Part shown: piece by piece, positions 35,113-46,136 of the stretch
Numbering within the stretch: position 1 is the first letter of the stretch
Layout of the letters: each line of letters opens with the position of its first letter
NCBI RefSeq assembly: GCF_963678635.1
Contig: NC_087069.1
Coordinates: 19,382,660 to 19,446,659, forward strand
From: Symsagittifera roscoffensis
Taxonomy: Eukaryota; Xenacoelomorpha; Acoela; Convolutidae
Reading direction: 5' to 3'
DNA: 64,000 nucleotides
Made by a program: the position numbers and the translations under genes
The notes under the pieces: generated by a model
Told to the model about the DNA's origin: nothing
The model's input: only the letters and a program-made list of their open reading frames with translations
The model's database searches: none

Positions 35113-36809
35113 CCATCCGGGTTTTACAGAGTTTTTTAGAATTATCTTTCTGCAATTCAAAGGATGGATGATGGACGTTGGGATTTGGCGAACATCATAT
35201 TCTTGTCCGGTTCCTCTTGTTAGAGAATTTCCAGGACGCTGGAATGAGGGATATCAATCGTTGTGTCTTCTTGTGACAACGACTGTGTTTCCCAACGAAA
35301 TCAATCTGATTTCAGAATGGTTTGCTATGACGGGTTTTTCGGTATTATGTAGAGAACTTGTTTTTGTTCGACCTCGTCTGGAAATGGCGTGGAGATTGTG
35401 CGTGGAGGGGATGCCTTGTAACTCGGATCTGTACGTATACTTGAACATCGAGGTGGTCATTGGTCTAGTTCAATGAAGTCCTTTTCTGCGAAGTCAAGTT
35501 GTACTCTAAATCCTTTGAGTTGTGATTGTGGACGGCATATTGGTTGTGGTTGACCATTCTTTTTCGAATGTAGTGGGGTCATTTTGTTTTTGGATGTTCG
35601 TTTTGTTGTTGTATGCTGATCTATATACTGCAAAGTATAATTTACATTTTATAAAATTTTTATTAGTTCAGTTTTTTAATTATGATTTTAGTTAGTTGTT
35701 TTCACAAAAGCATTTTGTTTTAGTTCGGTTATTTTGAAGAGTTACTCACCCTTGAGTACCTCTTATTAAAAAAAAAGAAGTGTGGTCACAAAGCGTGGAT
35801 GTAGCGCGGTGGGTTAGGCTGGCTATAGAGCATGTTCAGGACGTCCTCTCTGGTGGGTTAGGCCAGGAGTGGGAGTATGATTTCGTGCGGTTTCTGTGAG
35901 AGGTCCTGTTATGTGATAACGTTTTATGTTGGGTTTATGGTGGTCTTTCTTATGTTCCGTTGGTTGTGTCCTTTTTTCAAAAATCAAATTGTTTTTGTTA
36001 TGGCTTTGTCTTTCGACTTTTTTGTGTTTTATTATTTCATTCTTAGACTTTATAATAGTCTTCAAAAGAATAAATTATCCAGTTTTAAACTGGGTTAATC
36101 CGGTTTGGGTACCGTTGGTTTCCTTTTCTTAGTTATGCTGTTATTTTATGATTTGTGGTGTTTAGTCAGCTGCGTTGGTTAGTTTGGTTTAGTATATAAT
36201 TCCTTTCCAACCGGGTTAAAGGAAAATTTGAAACTTGTTATCTTGTGTTAGAGTTGTTGAGTGTGAAAACTTGAAACTGAAATTCATTATTTAAACAATT
36301 CTTCGTGGGCGAGCTGTGCGAGTTTGGATAGAATTCTTGTGCGAGTGAATGAAAATAACAAAAGGTTAGTACTGCATTTTCATTTTATCAATTTACTACG
36401 TAGAATTTTAATTTTACTGCTAGTTTTTGGGGAAAAATTCAAGTTACAAATTTTCATCATTTTTAAATTTACTGCTTTTGGGGAAACAATTAATAAATTA
36501 ATTTACTACATTGGTATGAATTTTATTATATTGATCTAGTGCAAAATATTAATAGAGTTAAGAAGAATTTAAACAAGTTTTTTATTTTTTTTTTTTTATT
36601 TTCTGTTTTTTGCAGATGATCGTGGGATAAAGACTAAAAATCTAAATGAGACATGAATAAAGAATGGTTAGTAAAAATTTCAAATTTATTAGTAAAGAAT
36701 ATGTATAATTTATACTTACCTGTTAGTCGTCGGGGAAAAAACCGTGCGGGAAGATGTCGTGTATCATGTCGGAATTTGTTAGTAATTTTGCTAGTATGCG
36801 AATGATGTT
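35113..36809 (-). other. Element 2 3' region between the terminal ORF and the LTR
   Basis: About 1.7 kb. Minus-strand frames at 35,460-35,254 and 36,065-35,823 are short and unrecognised; the plus strand is also open at 35,168-35,476. A long T-rich tract ends in TTTTTTGCAG at 36,616. Nothing I can call a gene. This may include 3' UTR and packaging or export sequence. Confidence 0.4.
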
Positions 36810-38402
36810 TTAAGTTTGAAGCAGTGGCCAAAGCAATTGAAGTGCTTTAATAGTTTTTAGTTCTTCGGTGCCAACTGCAAACTCATAAGGTGTGTTTTGA
36901 ATTAGATAATATATTTTGTGATTGTATTTAGTATTATAGATGAATTCTAATATAGGGATTTCTATAGGTTGGATAAATTCACGTGGGATAAGGAAGGGTC
37001 TGGATTCTTCAGCGTTAAAGGTCTTCGTGATGGGACAAAATATATACATTTGTGATATTGGGTCATAATTGCGGAGGATGCCGTGGAGGTTAGTATCTTT
37101 GATGCAATACGTGAAATTTAGAAAAAATGGCGAAGTGTACTTTGAATTAAGAAACTGAAAACGATGGTGTGGTTGTCTTGATGGAGTGTGTAGATCAAAA
37201 TGATTTTGGATGAAGCGATAATATGTATAGGTGTGGGTTTGTTTAGTGCGTAACATAATGTCGTGTGAGCAGTGCAAATTGCGTTCATGTGGTGCAAGGA
37301 AGTGGAAGGTTAGTGAAAATAATTGAAACTTTTCACTAAAACTTTCGTAAGCTTGCATGTCAGTTAGTGCTTCAGAAATGATGTGATCATATTTTTGATC
37401 ATATATATTAAGTTTAAAAACATATGGTGTTTTGATGAAAAATTTTTCTGTTAGTTGTGGGTTAGCGAAGTGGTCGTCATCTAAAAATTGATCTTGGTTA
37501 GTTCTGATGATATTATGGTCGTAATATTCTAGTGTAAATTCGTTAGCTCGAGGTGCAGTGAATGTTTTTAGTAATTTTTTATATCCTATATAAGTAAATT
37601 GTCGATGTGTTAGTGGCGTGGTGAGTCGATATAGCATATCGTTATTCCTTTCTATATCGTTAGGAGTATTAGATAACGGTAGGCAAAGGGGATTAGTAAA
37701 ATTATAATAGGTTGTCCAATGAAGTGTAGGCATTAAAACATGTTCATCTACAAAACTACGTGTGTCGTCAATGTCGTGAGGTGTGTTTAAAGTATATTGT
37801 GGAAATGAAGGTAGGGTGATTGCTAGGAAATCTTTCGTGTTAGTGTGGTGTGGGTGATTAATATATTCACGGGCTGTTCCTGGTTTGGTCGGGAATGGAT
37901 GGTTTGGGAATTTTCTTTTAAAAGTGCGATAAGCTCTATTAGTGCTATTGGATGATTCGGTGGATGCGGATGATTGTGCTAATGAAGCAGTATAAGCTGA
38001 AGAGGGTGTAGGGGTAGGTGGATTTGAGGATTCTATTGTGGATGAAATTTGATTTAGAGTGAGGGTGTTAGGGTGTATCAGCTGTTGTTGTAGGGTGATA
38101 AAATTATCTAGTTCTTGGGAGACTTGGGGAATATTTGGAGAATTGGATGATCGGTCTGAATGAAATGAAGAGTAGGTTGGGGTTATTTGTGAAGCATAAG
38201 AGGGGGTAGAAATGGGCGGGAGTGGATTATGTGGTGGGATTGGTTGAAAAGGGGGTTTTGAAAAAACTGAGGAGTTGGTTTGAAAATTATTGGATGGAGA
38301 TGGTTCGGAGTCTGCAAATTCATCAGGGGTTTCTATATTAGGGTTATTGAGTTGTGAAATGGAGTATAAAACTGAAGTATCTGAATTAGTGTCTGAATTC
38401 AT
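36810..38402 (-). CDS. Intact accessory ORF after env, function unknown
   Basis: 530 codons from ATG at 38,402, with no lesions although the env and pol genes upstream are broken many times. Residues 1-190 or so are Ser/Thr/Pro/Asn-rich and probably disordered (PPFQPIPPHNPLPPISTP). From about residue 190 it looks globular, rich in Tyr, Phe and His (LPSFPQYTLNTPHDIDDTRS, then EHVLMPTLHWTTYYNF, then FHFLAPHERNLHCSHDIMLR). It ends QLLWPLLQT. No signal peptide, no clear membrane segment, no zinc-binding array, no nucleotide-binding motif. It lies about 140 bp after the end of the env frames, where complex retroviruses and some errantivirus-like elements place accessory genes. I do not recognise a family. 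It could be an element-specific accessory protein, a captured gene, or a structural protein. Confidence 0.75.
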   Translation of the reverse strand: MNSDTNSDTSVLYSISQLNNPNIETPDEFADSEPSPSNNFQTNSSVFSKPPFQPIPPHNPLPPISTPSYASQITPTYSSFHSDRSSNSPNIPQVSQELDNFITLQQQLIHPNTLTLNQISSTIESSNPPTPTPSSAYTASLAQSSASTESSNSTNRAYRTFKRKFPNHPFPTKPGTAREYINHPHHTNTKDFLAITLPSFPQYTLNTPHDIDDTRSFVDEHVLMPTLHWTTYYNFTNPLCLPLSNTPNDIERNNDMLYRLTTPLTHRQFTYIGYKKLLKTFTAPRANEFTLEYYDHNIIRTNQDQFLDDDHFANPQLTEKFFIKTPYVFKLNIYDQKYDHIISEALTDMQAYESFSEKFQLFSLTFHFLAPHERNLHCSHDIMLRTKQTHTYTYYRFIQNHFDLHTPSRQPHHRFQFLNSKYTSPFFLNFTYCIKDTNLHGILRNYDPISQMYIFCPITKTFNAEESRPFLIPREFIQPIEIPILEFIYNTKYNHKIYYLIQNTPYEFAVGTEELKTIKALQLLWPLLQT

Positions 38403-38545
38403 GCTTGATGTGAATTACTAGTTGGGAAATCGGGTGGCGGGAAAGCAAAAAGTGGGATTATTGTAATTGGAGTGTTGAGGTTGATTGGGTGGGAATTTGA
38501 TCGATGTAGGGATCCAAGTTGTCGGCTCATCGTGGGCTAAAAAAA

Positions 38546-41129
38546 TTAGTATTTTGAGACTGAAAAGCGGTGGTATGGGGTTGTTCGATAATTTGTATTT
38601 TCATCTTGTGAATGATGTGTCATTATATGCTGTATCGGACTTTGCAATATGGTTTGTCTAAAATTTGGATTATGTGTTATTGCTAAGTTTCGGAAATTTC
38701 GTGGGACTAAGGATAATGGATGGTTATGTGGTAGGGGTGGCAACTGTGGTGCTGTAGGCGTTACTTCTATATTATTATGTTCTTCGTCGTATGTGTTCTG
38801 TCTTGTCGCTATTTTTGTGCTATATATTCTTTTATTTGTGCGTCTAGAAGGATTTTGTTTATGGATGATGAAAAAATTCCAAAAAATCCTGCAAATAATA
38901 TGCGTGCTACACTTGCTTGTCTGTTTACTTGTGTGTAAATAGCACATGTGTTATAGATTCCTTTTAAAAGTGAAAAAAGATATCCTATAAAGTTAAACAT
39001 TGCGTATAAAATAGTTAATTTTTCTAAGATGTAATAGGGCCATCCTAGAAAATCGAGAATTTCATTTTTTAGTGTAACAAAGCTAAAAATATTTATAGGT
39101 GAAATATCTTGTGGTCTGTATTTTTCACCGTTTAGATATATATAGTCTTTAATGTTTTTAAAATATCCGCTTTAATCTTGTGTATAGGTATCTGCAAATC
39201 CTGCGGTTTCGGCAAGTTTGCGTAAGTTTTGGTCAATTGATTGTCTTTGTATAGTGTCCATTTGTGTTAATAACTCCTGGAATTGTTGTGTTCTAATGTG
39301 ATGTTGGATATCGGATTTTGAATATATTCCAATTGATTGTAAATCGATATTTGGGTTTCGAGCAATGGCTCTAATGCTTTCGGTTGAAAATTTTTTGAGT
39401 GATTGCATTAATGTGGGGTATGGGGTAAGAAGATAATATTTATCTTCATCAGAGTTCAATTGTACTACATTGTGGCTATTTTCTGATCCACATGGGTATG
39501 CTGTATCCGAAAAATATGTGCGTCTTGAAAGTGTGTCAACAAAATGTACTTTATTCTTATAAAAGGGGTTCTTTTATAGCATCTTTTGTCTTCAAAAACA
39601 TATAGTTGTGAGACTTTTTGGGAACAAGTATAAAACCATAAAATATAAATTTGTAGTCTAGAAAATTTGATCTATTTCCTGATAATAAAAATCTTGCGTA
39701 GGGTATTTTTAATACTGCTAGTGCAAGTGTTTGTAGGATTTGTGTTCGTTCTAATTCGCATAGTTGGTGAAGTGTTTCTAATTCAGAGAGTGATATTTCC
39801 TGAAAAATTCGACTAATTGTGTAGTCTAATTTCATATCTAAATGAATATCATAGTGGATATTGCCAAAATAAGTATTATTCATTAGTGATAGTTCTTGTA
39901 AACGTGTGCTTCTAGTGTCATGTGGCTTTAGATGTCCACCAGGTTGACCATTACTTTTTTGAAAGTTAACTGGTATATATGATGTTCCTTCGTTTAAAGT
40001 GTGACTTGTGGCATAAGGGTCAATTTTTATTTTTCCAGTGGTCATGTCGAAACCTTTTTCGTATTCAACTAATATTTCAGAATGTTGTGTTTTGTGAAGT
40101 GGGTTTCTGTATTTGCATGCAAGTTCTGTTTCTTGATATATTTGGAAACGTGTTAATTTATTTTCTATGTTATGGACGTTTCGAAAATCAGTACTTTGTT
40201 TTCGTGATGGATTTACTTGTTCATATGGAATTGATTGTATAAAATATTTTTTGTGAAATTTTATCATTCGAGCGTGTATTTTTGCTACTTGAAATGTTGT
40301 ACATGTATCTTCGGGAAACCAAACAATTGTTGCTTGTGTTCGTGTTGTCACAATAACCTTGATCGTTTTTACAAGGTAGTCTAATTCCTTGATAGATCAT
40401 TGTGTTATCAGATAAATCTCGTGTGAGTTGTGTTTTTTCGAGTTGTATTTTCCAATCGAAAAACATTATTTCTTGATATCCTCTATTTTTTGTGTCTGCT
40501 TTGCAGTTTGATGGATTTTTTATACCAATGTGTGGTATCCAGTGTTTATCGTGTATGTCATAAGTTAATCTTCCGTGTGCGCCGGTGTATGGGTATTTTT
40601 CATCTAGTTTTATATGTCCTTGATATCTTTCAAGTTCTGCTTGATGTACTGAATCGGCAAAGACTTGAAAATAAACTAATTTCCTGTCGGTGTTTTTATT
40701 TCTTGTGATAATTAGTCTCAGTAGTTCGTTTTTACAATCATCGGGATTGAGATGCAAAAGTCGTTCTATATTACTTTGGTAAAATGATTCGTTGTCAAGT
40801 CGGTTTTTATTTCCATTTGAGACTTGTGAACAATGTACTTTCTTTTCGGAAAATGTTGCTGTAAATTTATATCCTATAACTGTTGTTGCACGGGCTTTTG
40901 AATAGAGTGTGGCTATTACGTTTGTAGTATCTATAGCTTGTGGTTTTGTTTCGCATTCTGATACTTGATTTATTGCATATTTGTGTAGTGTTTTTTGTTC
41001 ATTTTCTTCACAATCGTAATGTGTTACTAATAAGTCTTGGGGTCCTGTGCGGGGAGAAAGATTTATGTTCTGATCGGAGATTAGGAGAAAAAAGAGTGGG
41101 AGAAAAATCAATATTTTTAGAATATACAT
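38546..41129 (-). pseudogene. env: Envelope-like glycoprotein gene, broken
   Basis: The gene starts at ATG 41,129 with a clear signal peptide (MYILKILIFLPLFFLLIS) followed by a Cys-containing ectodomain; cysteines fall at about residues 40, 59 and 100. The first frame ends at 40,221, the second runs 40,351-39,557 (TIVWFPEDTCTTF), and the third covers about 39,570-39,172 with DKYYLLTPYPTL and a Gln-rich heptad-like stretch. Two hydrophobic segments near 39,000-38,830 would be membrane anchors, followed by a Pro-rich tail to 38,546. At least two frameshifts and two stops separate the parts. The pattern of spaced cysteines, a VW..P..C motif, and a late VHFVDTLSRRTYF-type strand reminds me of the gB-like glycoproteins of chuviruses, which LTR retroelements are known to have captured. 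Weaker alternative: an unrelated class of env. It overlaps the upstream frame by 13 nt. Confidence 0.6.
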
Positions 41130-42249
41130 GTGTAGGATAATCCTGAGTACGGGTTATAAAATGTTATGTAGCCAATTGCCTTTTTGGTATATCTGTCGTA
41201 TTTATATATTACTTCAGTTGTTATAAATGGTGGTGGTAGCGATTGAGCTGTTATATTTGGTGGGTTTAATGGGTAAAGATGTTGAGCAATGTTGTTGAGT
41301 TTAACCGTGATTTCAAATTTTAACTGTAGACTATTTTGTTGGAGTATTTGGATGTTATGATCACGAAAGTCTTCGTGGATATCTTGTCTATATTGTAATC
41401 TATTAAGTGCCCAGTTGTGGAGTCGGTTACTTTCTGAGTGTTGTCCAAATAATGGTGGGGGTGCTGTGAATGTATTCCAGTCTAATCTTAAAGGGATATT
41501 TGTTGGTGATTGTTCTCGATATCTAGCGTCGAGGTTATTTGGGAAATTGAAAGGAAAAGGCGTCGGTGAAATCTGGCTTACTGATGGTGTTGATGGTAGT
41601 GATAATGTTTCTGGTAGTGATGATGATGTTGTTGTATCAGTAGAAATATCTATTGGATCATTTATTAAATTTGGTTCACCTTGTGTGAATGATTGTGTTG
41701 TCCAATATGGTAGTCGTGATGTTTGGTTTGGGAGGTTAAAGGGATTTTCACGTATTTGTTCAGATGTTGGGGTTGAACCTAAGTAGTGGGAGGGTAGACT
41801 TGAGGTGCTACGTTGTGAAAGAAGTGTAGGGGGTTCTGGCAATATGTTAGTTGGGTTTACTGGAGTAATTGGTGATGGGGATTGGGGTAGATTAAAATTA
41901 ACTCGGGGAGTCTGAGAGTTTCTGTTTCGTCGTGGATGTATAATTTGTCTGTTTATTTCACCTGTATTTTGGTTTTGACTAAGATGTCTGATTCTACTCA
42001 AGTCTTGTGGTAGTGAGGGGTACAAATTATATGTTGGTTCACTTAGAGGTGCCTCTCGCTGAACTGGTTCTAGTGGTTCAGATAAGCGAGCGTGTCGTTC
42101 TTCAAAAACATATGGGTTATCTTGGAAAGAAATTCGTGTAGATGTTTGGGGATTTTGGGTAGTTGTAGGTTTTGTCGGGTTTTCTTGGGATGTTGTCGGT
42201 GAAGACTGACTGTGTGATTGTTGGTTAGCAATTTTTGAGGGTTTTTTGA
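41117..42249 (-). CDS. Pro/Ser/Thr-rich frame overlapping env
   Basis: Open from a TAA at about 42,250 to a stop at 41,117, with no ATG in the upstream half, so it is likely expressed by splicing or as part of a larger frame. The first ~240 residues are low-complexity Pro/Ser/Thr/Asn/Gln (LPETLSLPSTPSVSQISPTP). The last ~100 look folded (NRLHNWALNRLQYRQDIHED, then LQLKFEITVKLNNIAQHLYP) and end YNPYSGLSYTCIF. The stop lies 13 nt inside env (ACATGTATATTCTAA holds both). The disordered-N/folded-C layout parallels the ORF after env. Function unknown; no lesions are visible. Confidence 0.55.
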
Positions 42250-42259
42250 TTTATTTCTT

Positions 42260-42448
42260 TTAATGAAAAAATTTAGGTTTATTGTAGTATTCTTCGAGAA
42301 AAAGAATTAGAAAGATTGTTGCTAAGGCGAATGTGATGATTGCTTTCTTTATACATTTGCATATTGTCAATATGAGGGATGATAAAAATGTTATAAAAAT
42401 TACAAATAGTAAAAAAATATCTGTTCTACTAAAAATGATTCGTATCAT
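42260..42448 (-). CDS. Small hydrophobic protein, 62 aa
   Basis: ATG-started frame with two strongly hydrophobic segments (IFLLFVIFITFLSSLILTI and AIITFALATIFLILFL) separated by a short Cys/Lys turn. A two-pass small membrane protein is plausible, of viroporin size. Its ATG overlaps the stop of the preceding frame as ATGA. A/T-rich sequence readily produces Phe/Ile/Leu runs, so coding is not certain. Confidence 0.4.
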   Translation of the reverse strand: MIRIIFSRTDIFLLFVIFITFLSSLILTICKCIKKAIITFALATIFLILFLEEYYNKPKFFH

Positions 42449-42720
42449 TTAAATGAACTTTGGGTTTTCGTACCTGTGAATATGGTCAATGGCTCGGGAA
42501 ATTTGTAGATATATTTCGAATATGGAATAGAAAATTTAAAAAATATTGCAAAAATGATTAGGATTATTACAAAAGCTTCAAAAGTATCAAAAAGGAATAT
42601 GAATAGAAATTTAAATATTGTTAAAAGTTTATGAAAATGTTGAAAATTATGTTGACTGATCGAGAGAAGAGCATTTAAGAAATGGCTTCTTGATCGAATA
42701 TTTTTCGTTGTTTGGGGCAA
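42445..42720 (-). CDS. Hydrophobic frame without ATG, 91 codons
   Basis: Follows an in-frame TGA and contains no ATG (first possible non-standard start is a TTG), so it needs splicing or is not coding. It has one long hydrophobic segment (FEAFVIILIIFAIFFKF) flanked by basic and Ser/Thr-rich ends. Its stop overlaps the start of the 62-aa frame by 4 nt. Confidence 0.3.
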   Translation of the reverse strand: MPQTTKNIRSRSHFLNALLSISQHNFQHFHKLLTIFKFLFIFLFDTFEAFVIILIIFAIFFKFSIPYSKYIYKFPEPLTIFTGTKTQSSFK

Positions 42721-43266
42721 TTTTCAAGTGGAGTCGCTTATTTATTGGTTTTTTGACAAGTGGGTTGAGTTTTGTGAAAGGTTGTTGGGGGCGAATTTTA
42801 TGGTGTTCGGGAGGTCTTCTTTTACTTTATTTTTATTTATCAAGTGATCTGGGGTATTTTTGAGATTTTGTACTTTAGGCTAATTTAATATGATCGTTCT
42901 TTTACTTTAGGCTATTTTAACATTTTTGTTTGGGGGGTTTTTGAGGTCTGAGTTGGGAAAATATTGTTGATTTTTGCGTTATTAGATAAGGGAGGGTTAT
43001 GATATAATGGTGGTATTTATTTTCGTTGTCAGGTTTGAGTGGTTTGCTTATTTTTGACCTGGAGGTTGTAAAGTAATAGTTATAGATATGCCTGTGGTTT
43101 AATATCTTTCGTCTAATTGGTTTGTGTTAGAGTTATAGGAGGCGACGGATTGAATAAATCCTATTGGCTAATTTTGAACTAGAATCGCTGCGTGTTTGTC
43201 AGCATGTTATTTTGAAAAACGAAAGTTCAAAATGTTTCAGAGGTGCAAAGATTACTAATTGTAAAA
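42721..43266 (-). other. Spacer between integrase and the small hydrophobic frames
   Basis: About 550 bp, G/T-rich on the plus strand, no frame of note on either strand. A splice acceptor for env or accessory mRNAs could lie here; none is obvious. Confidence 0.35.
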
Positions 43267-45002
43267 TTAAAGCTGTTTTCGAAATTCAACTTTCTTTAAT
43301 ATTTTAGATTGTGGAATGAATGTTTTGTAATTTTTGCGTGGTTGGTTTCTAAGTCGTGATGACTCTCTATGTTCTGATTTTTTGGCTTGTTCTTGGGGTA
43401 TAATTTTTTCTGTCATTTTTCTATTTTTTCTTTCTTTTTGTGGTAATTCTTGATCTAGCTTTTTTGTATTGTTTTTGGTTGTAGTTGATTTTTCAATTTG
43501 TTTTTCAAGGTGAATGTCATTTTGTTTATTTACTTCATTTTCTGTATGTAGGTTGTTTTGAAAAACTTTTAAACCTGTGAAAGAATATAATTGAGTTAGT
43601 TCGCGTAGTCCGTATTCTCTTGGGTAATAAGGTAATAGATTGGTTCGATGTTGAACAATTTCGTTTTGGTCTGAATCGGTGATTTTATATGCTACATCAG
43701 TGGGTTTGGCGATTATTTGGTATGGTCCTTTACGAAGGTGTTGTAATTTTTTAGAAATTCCTTTTTGTGTATGAAAATTAGGTATTAAGACAAATGTTCC
43801 AATTTTTATATCGGAGGCTGGTGTAAAGCGTGAATTTATTTGTTCGTTAATGTTTTGTCTTTGTAACAACTTTTTTGTTACTTTTTGGTAAATTTCTTTG
43901 TGTTTTTTATCTCTATTTAAAATTCATTCAGTGTGTGTACCGGAGGCTAATTTAAGGATTTGTGGGTGATGAAAAAGATCTTCATCATGTGTGTGTAAGG
44001 GTAGGTTATAATAAATTGAGTCTTTATTCGGTTGACAATTACCTTGTGCATTTTTATGAGAGTTTGCTGTAAACATAATTGGTTTACGTGGCTTTTGATT
44101 AAAAACCATTTCGTATGGGGACATTCCTAGAGTTGTCGTGATTTGTGAATTATATGCTAAGGGGAATAATTTTACATCTGCTGACCATTCGGTGTATCTT
44201 GTATCATTTCCATTTATGATACATCTAAGATATTCTTGTAGTGAACGGCTCATACCTTCGACTAAACCGTTTGTCTAAGGTGCATGAGATGTACGCGGTT
44301 TGTGCTTAATGTTATATAAATGACATAGTGTGATGATTTCTTTATTTATGAATTCTGTACTGTTGTCTGTAACTAAAATTTCAGTTAATCCGAACTTGGC
44401 TATCCAGTGTTCATAAAGTGTTGTGTAAGCGTAATAGGCGTTACAATGTGGTACTGGGTTAAGTGCTACATAATGTGTAAATGCGTCAACAATTACCATA
44501 ATGTAAGAGTTTCCTTCAGAGGATGGTGAAATTGGTCCTTTTGTGTCGAATGAAACACGATAGTTAAAATATAAACTTTGTCCTTTAAAATCTTGTTTTT
44601 GTGCTATTTATTTTGATTTGGATAAGGTTTATTTAACTGACATACTATACAATCATTGCATAGTACTTTTATCCAAATTGGTGCGTTTGGGAAATAAAAA
44701 TTTTGTATGAAATTTGAATATGTTTTCTCTGATCCAGAGTGTCCTTTAATGTTTTGTGTATGTGAAATGTTAAAAGCTATGAGAATCATACTTAAAGTGA
44801 GACAGGGAACTCTTGATTCATTTAATTGGTATTCTAGAAGGTCTGTGTTTTCATTAATTGTTGTATTATTAAATTTTCGAAAATGTCGGAGGAGTGTTTT
44901 ATTTCCTAAAATAGTGGTATCTGCTTTTACGGGCTTAATTTTGTATTTGTGCCATGATTTTAGTTGTCTGATTACTGGGTCAAGATTTTGATATTGTTTC
45001 AA
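43267..45002 (-). pseudogene. pol: Ty3/Gypsy integrase with GPY/F module, broken
   Basis: Inserts element cDNA. Blocks in order: zinc-binding HHCC domain (45,002-44,604) with HTQNIKGHSG and CNDCIVCQ; a frameshift near 44,610; the catalytic core with SFDTKGP (first Asp, about 44,560), LVTDNSTEF (second Asp; Ser replaces the usual Gly) and LVEGMSRSLQEYL (Glu, about 44,250). A TAG at 44,275 stands where Trp is expected. The core continues with LGMSPYEMVFNQKPRKP to a TGA at 43,924, again probably a former Trp. The C-terminal frame (43,869-43,267) holds the GPY/F module (LRKGPYQIIAKPTDVAYKIT) and a Lys/Gln-rich tail. Catalytic D, D and E are all still encoded. Confidence 0.9.
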
Positions 45003-45210
45003 GGTATTAATTGTAATTTGATTTGCTGGGGGGAGAAAAATGTTTTCAATTTCTAATTTAGATAAAGGAACTGTGTCAAGTGGGTCATGGAGGTCAAAAA
45101 CTTGATTTATTGTGTAATTTGAATCATTTGTTTGTGGGCCAAATTTATTTTATCAGTTAAATTTTCTTTTTCAACTAACGGGAAAAGGTCTTTTTTATGC
45201 GAGTGTTGTT
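45003..45210 (-). pseudogene. RNase H-integrase connector, out of frame
   Basis: A 1-nt loss in an A8 run (plus-strand T8 at about 45,232) throws the frame off at the end of the RNase H ORF. The connector then continues in another frame (DLFPLVEKENLTDKI) before the integrase zinc domain. Confidence 0.6.
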
Positions 45211-46136
45211 TTACTCGTTTTTGTTGAGTGTTTTTTTTATCCATTGGGAGTATGGAATTGGTTTGAAGGTTGATGTTCCAAGTAGATCAACTTCGTAGTG
45301 GTTATCTTGGCAATCTAAGTAAAGTGGGAAGTGTTGTAGGCTATTTATCTGTGAGTGTTCAATGTCAGTTTTTACTGCATATTTGCATTCTAGTCGGGGT
45401 GATGTTTCGTCTTTCGCCAAATAAAATTTTACATTTCTGGATATTTCAACTGTAGTTTTTCGTGTAAGTAATTCAGGTGGTATATTTCGACTTAATGTAT
45501 CTGGTAATGCAAGATTCTTTCCTGCTGTCCAGACTATGTGTAAATTTGGAAATTTCATTAGAATTAATTGAAATCTATAATCTCGGTGATTGGGATTTGA
45601 CTTTTGTGTAAAAAGAAAAATGATTGGTTTATGATCTGTAAATAGAACTGTTGGATGTTTTGATCCAAGTATCAGAAATTCATATTCTGTAAGCGTATAA
45701 ATTATAGCTGTACATTCTTTCATTAAAGTGGAGAGTCGTAGCTCTGCTTGAGTGAATAATCGAGAATTTGCTGATATAAGGTTCATTTTATTTGTACCAC
45801 TGTGTGATTGTAATAACGCTGCGCCGATGCCAAAATTTGAAGCATCGCACATTGCATAGAATGGTTGATTTGGATCTGGAATTGTGTTTGAAATTTGTTC
45901 AGTTAAAAGTTTTTTAATTTCTTCAAATCGTATTTGATGTTCAGTATTCCATTCAAAATTATTTTGTTGTCTGAGGATATTATAGAACGGTCTTAAATAT
46001 AATTGCATTTTATAAACGTATTTGCTTAAGAAATTTAACATTCCAAGGAATTCTTGGATTTTCTTTTTGTTTGTTGGTGGTTGAAGTTTTTGAATAGCAT
46101 CAATGCGTGATTTTAATGGGGTGATTGTGTTTCTTG
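45211..46136 (-). pseudogene. pol: RT connection and RNase H domain
   Basis: Begins with the end of the RT (PPTNKKKIQEFLGMLNFLSK) just after the internal deletion. It then has the RNase H fold: FYAMCDASNFGIGAALLQ (first Asp), TLMKECTAIIYTL (Glu), VLFTDHKPI (second Asp) and NLALPDTLSRN (last Asp). All acidic active-site residues are present. The domain itself is intact over 276 codons; only the junctions on either side are broken. It degrades the RNA strand during reverse transcription. Confidence 0.9.

Noticed and set aside
35785-35850. tRNA-like A box (TAGCGCGGTGGGTTAGGC) on the plus strand in the element 2 3' region
   Set aside because: No B box at the right distance and no paired stems.
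36570-36616. Strong polypyrimidine tract plus CAG as a plus-strand splice acceptor
   Set aside because: No coding frame follows on the plus strand; the tract is simply T-rich sequence inside the minus-strand element.
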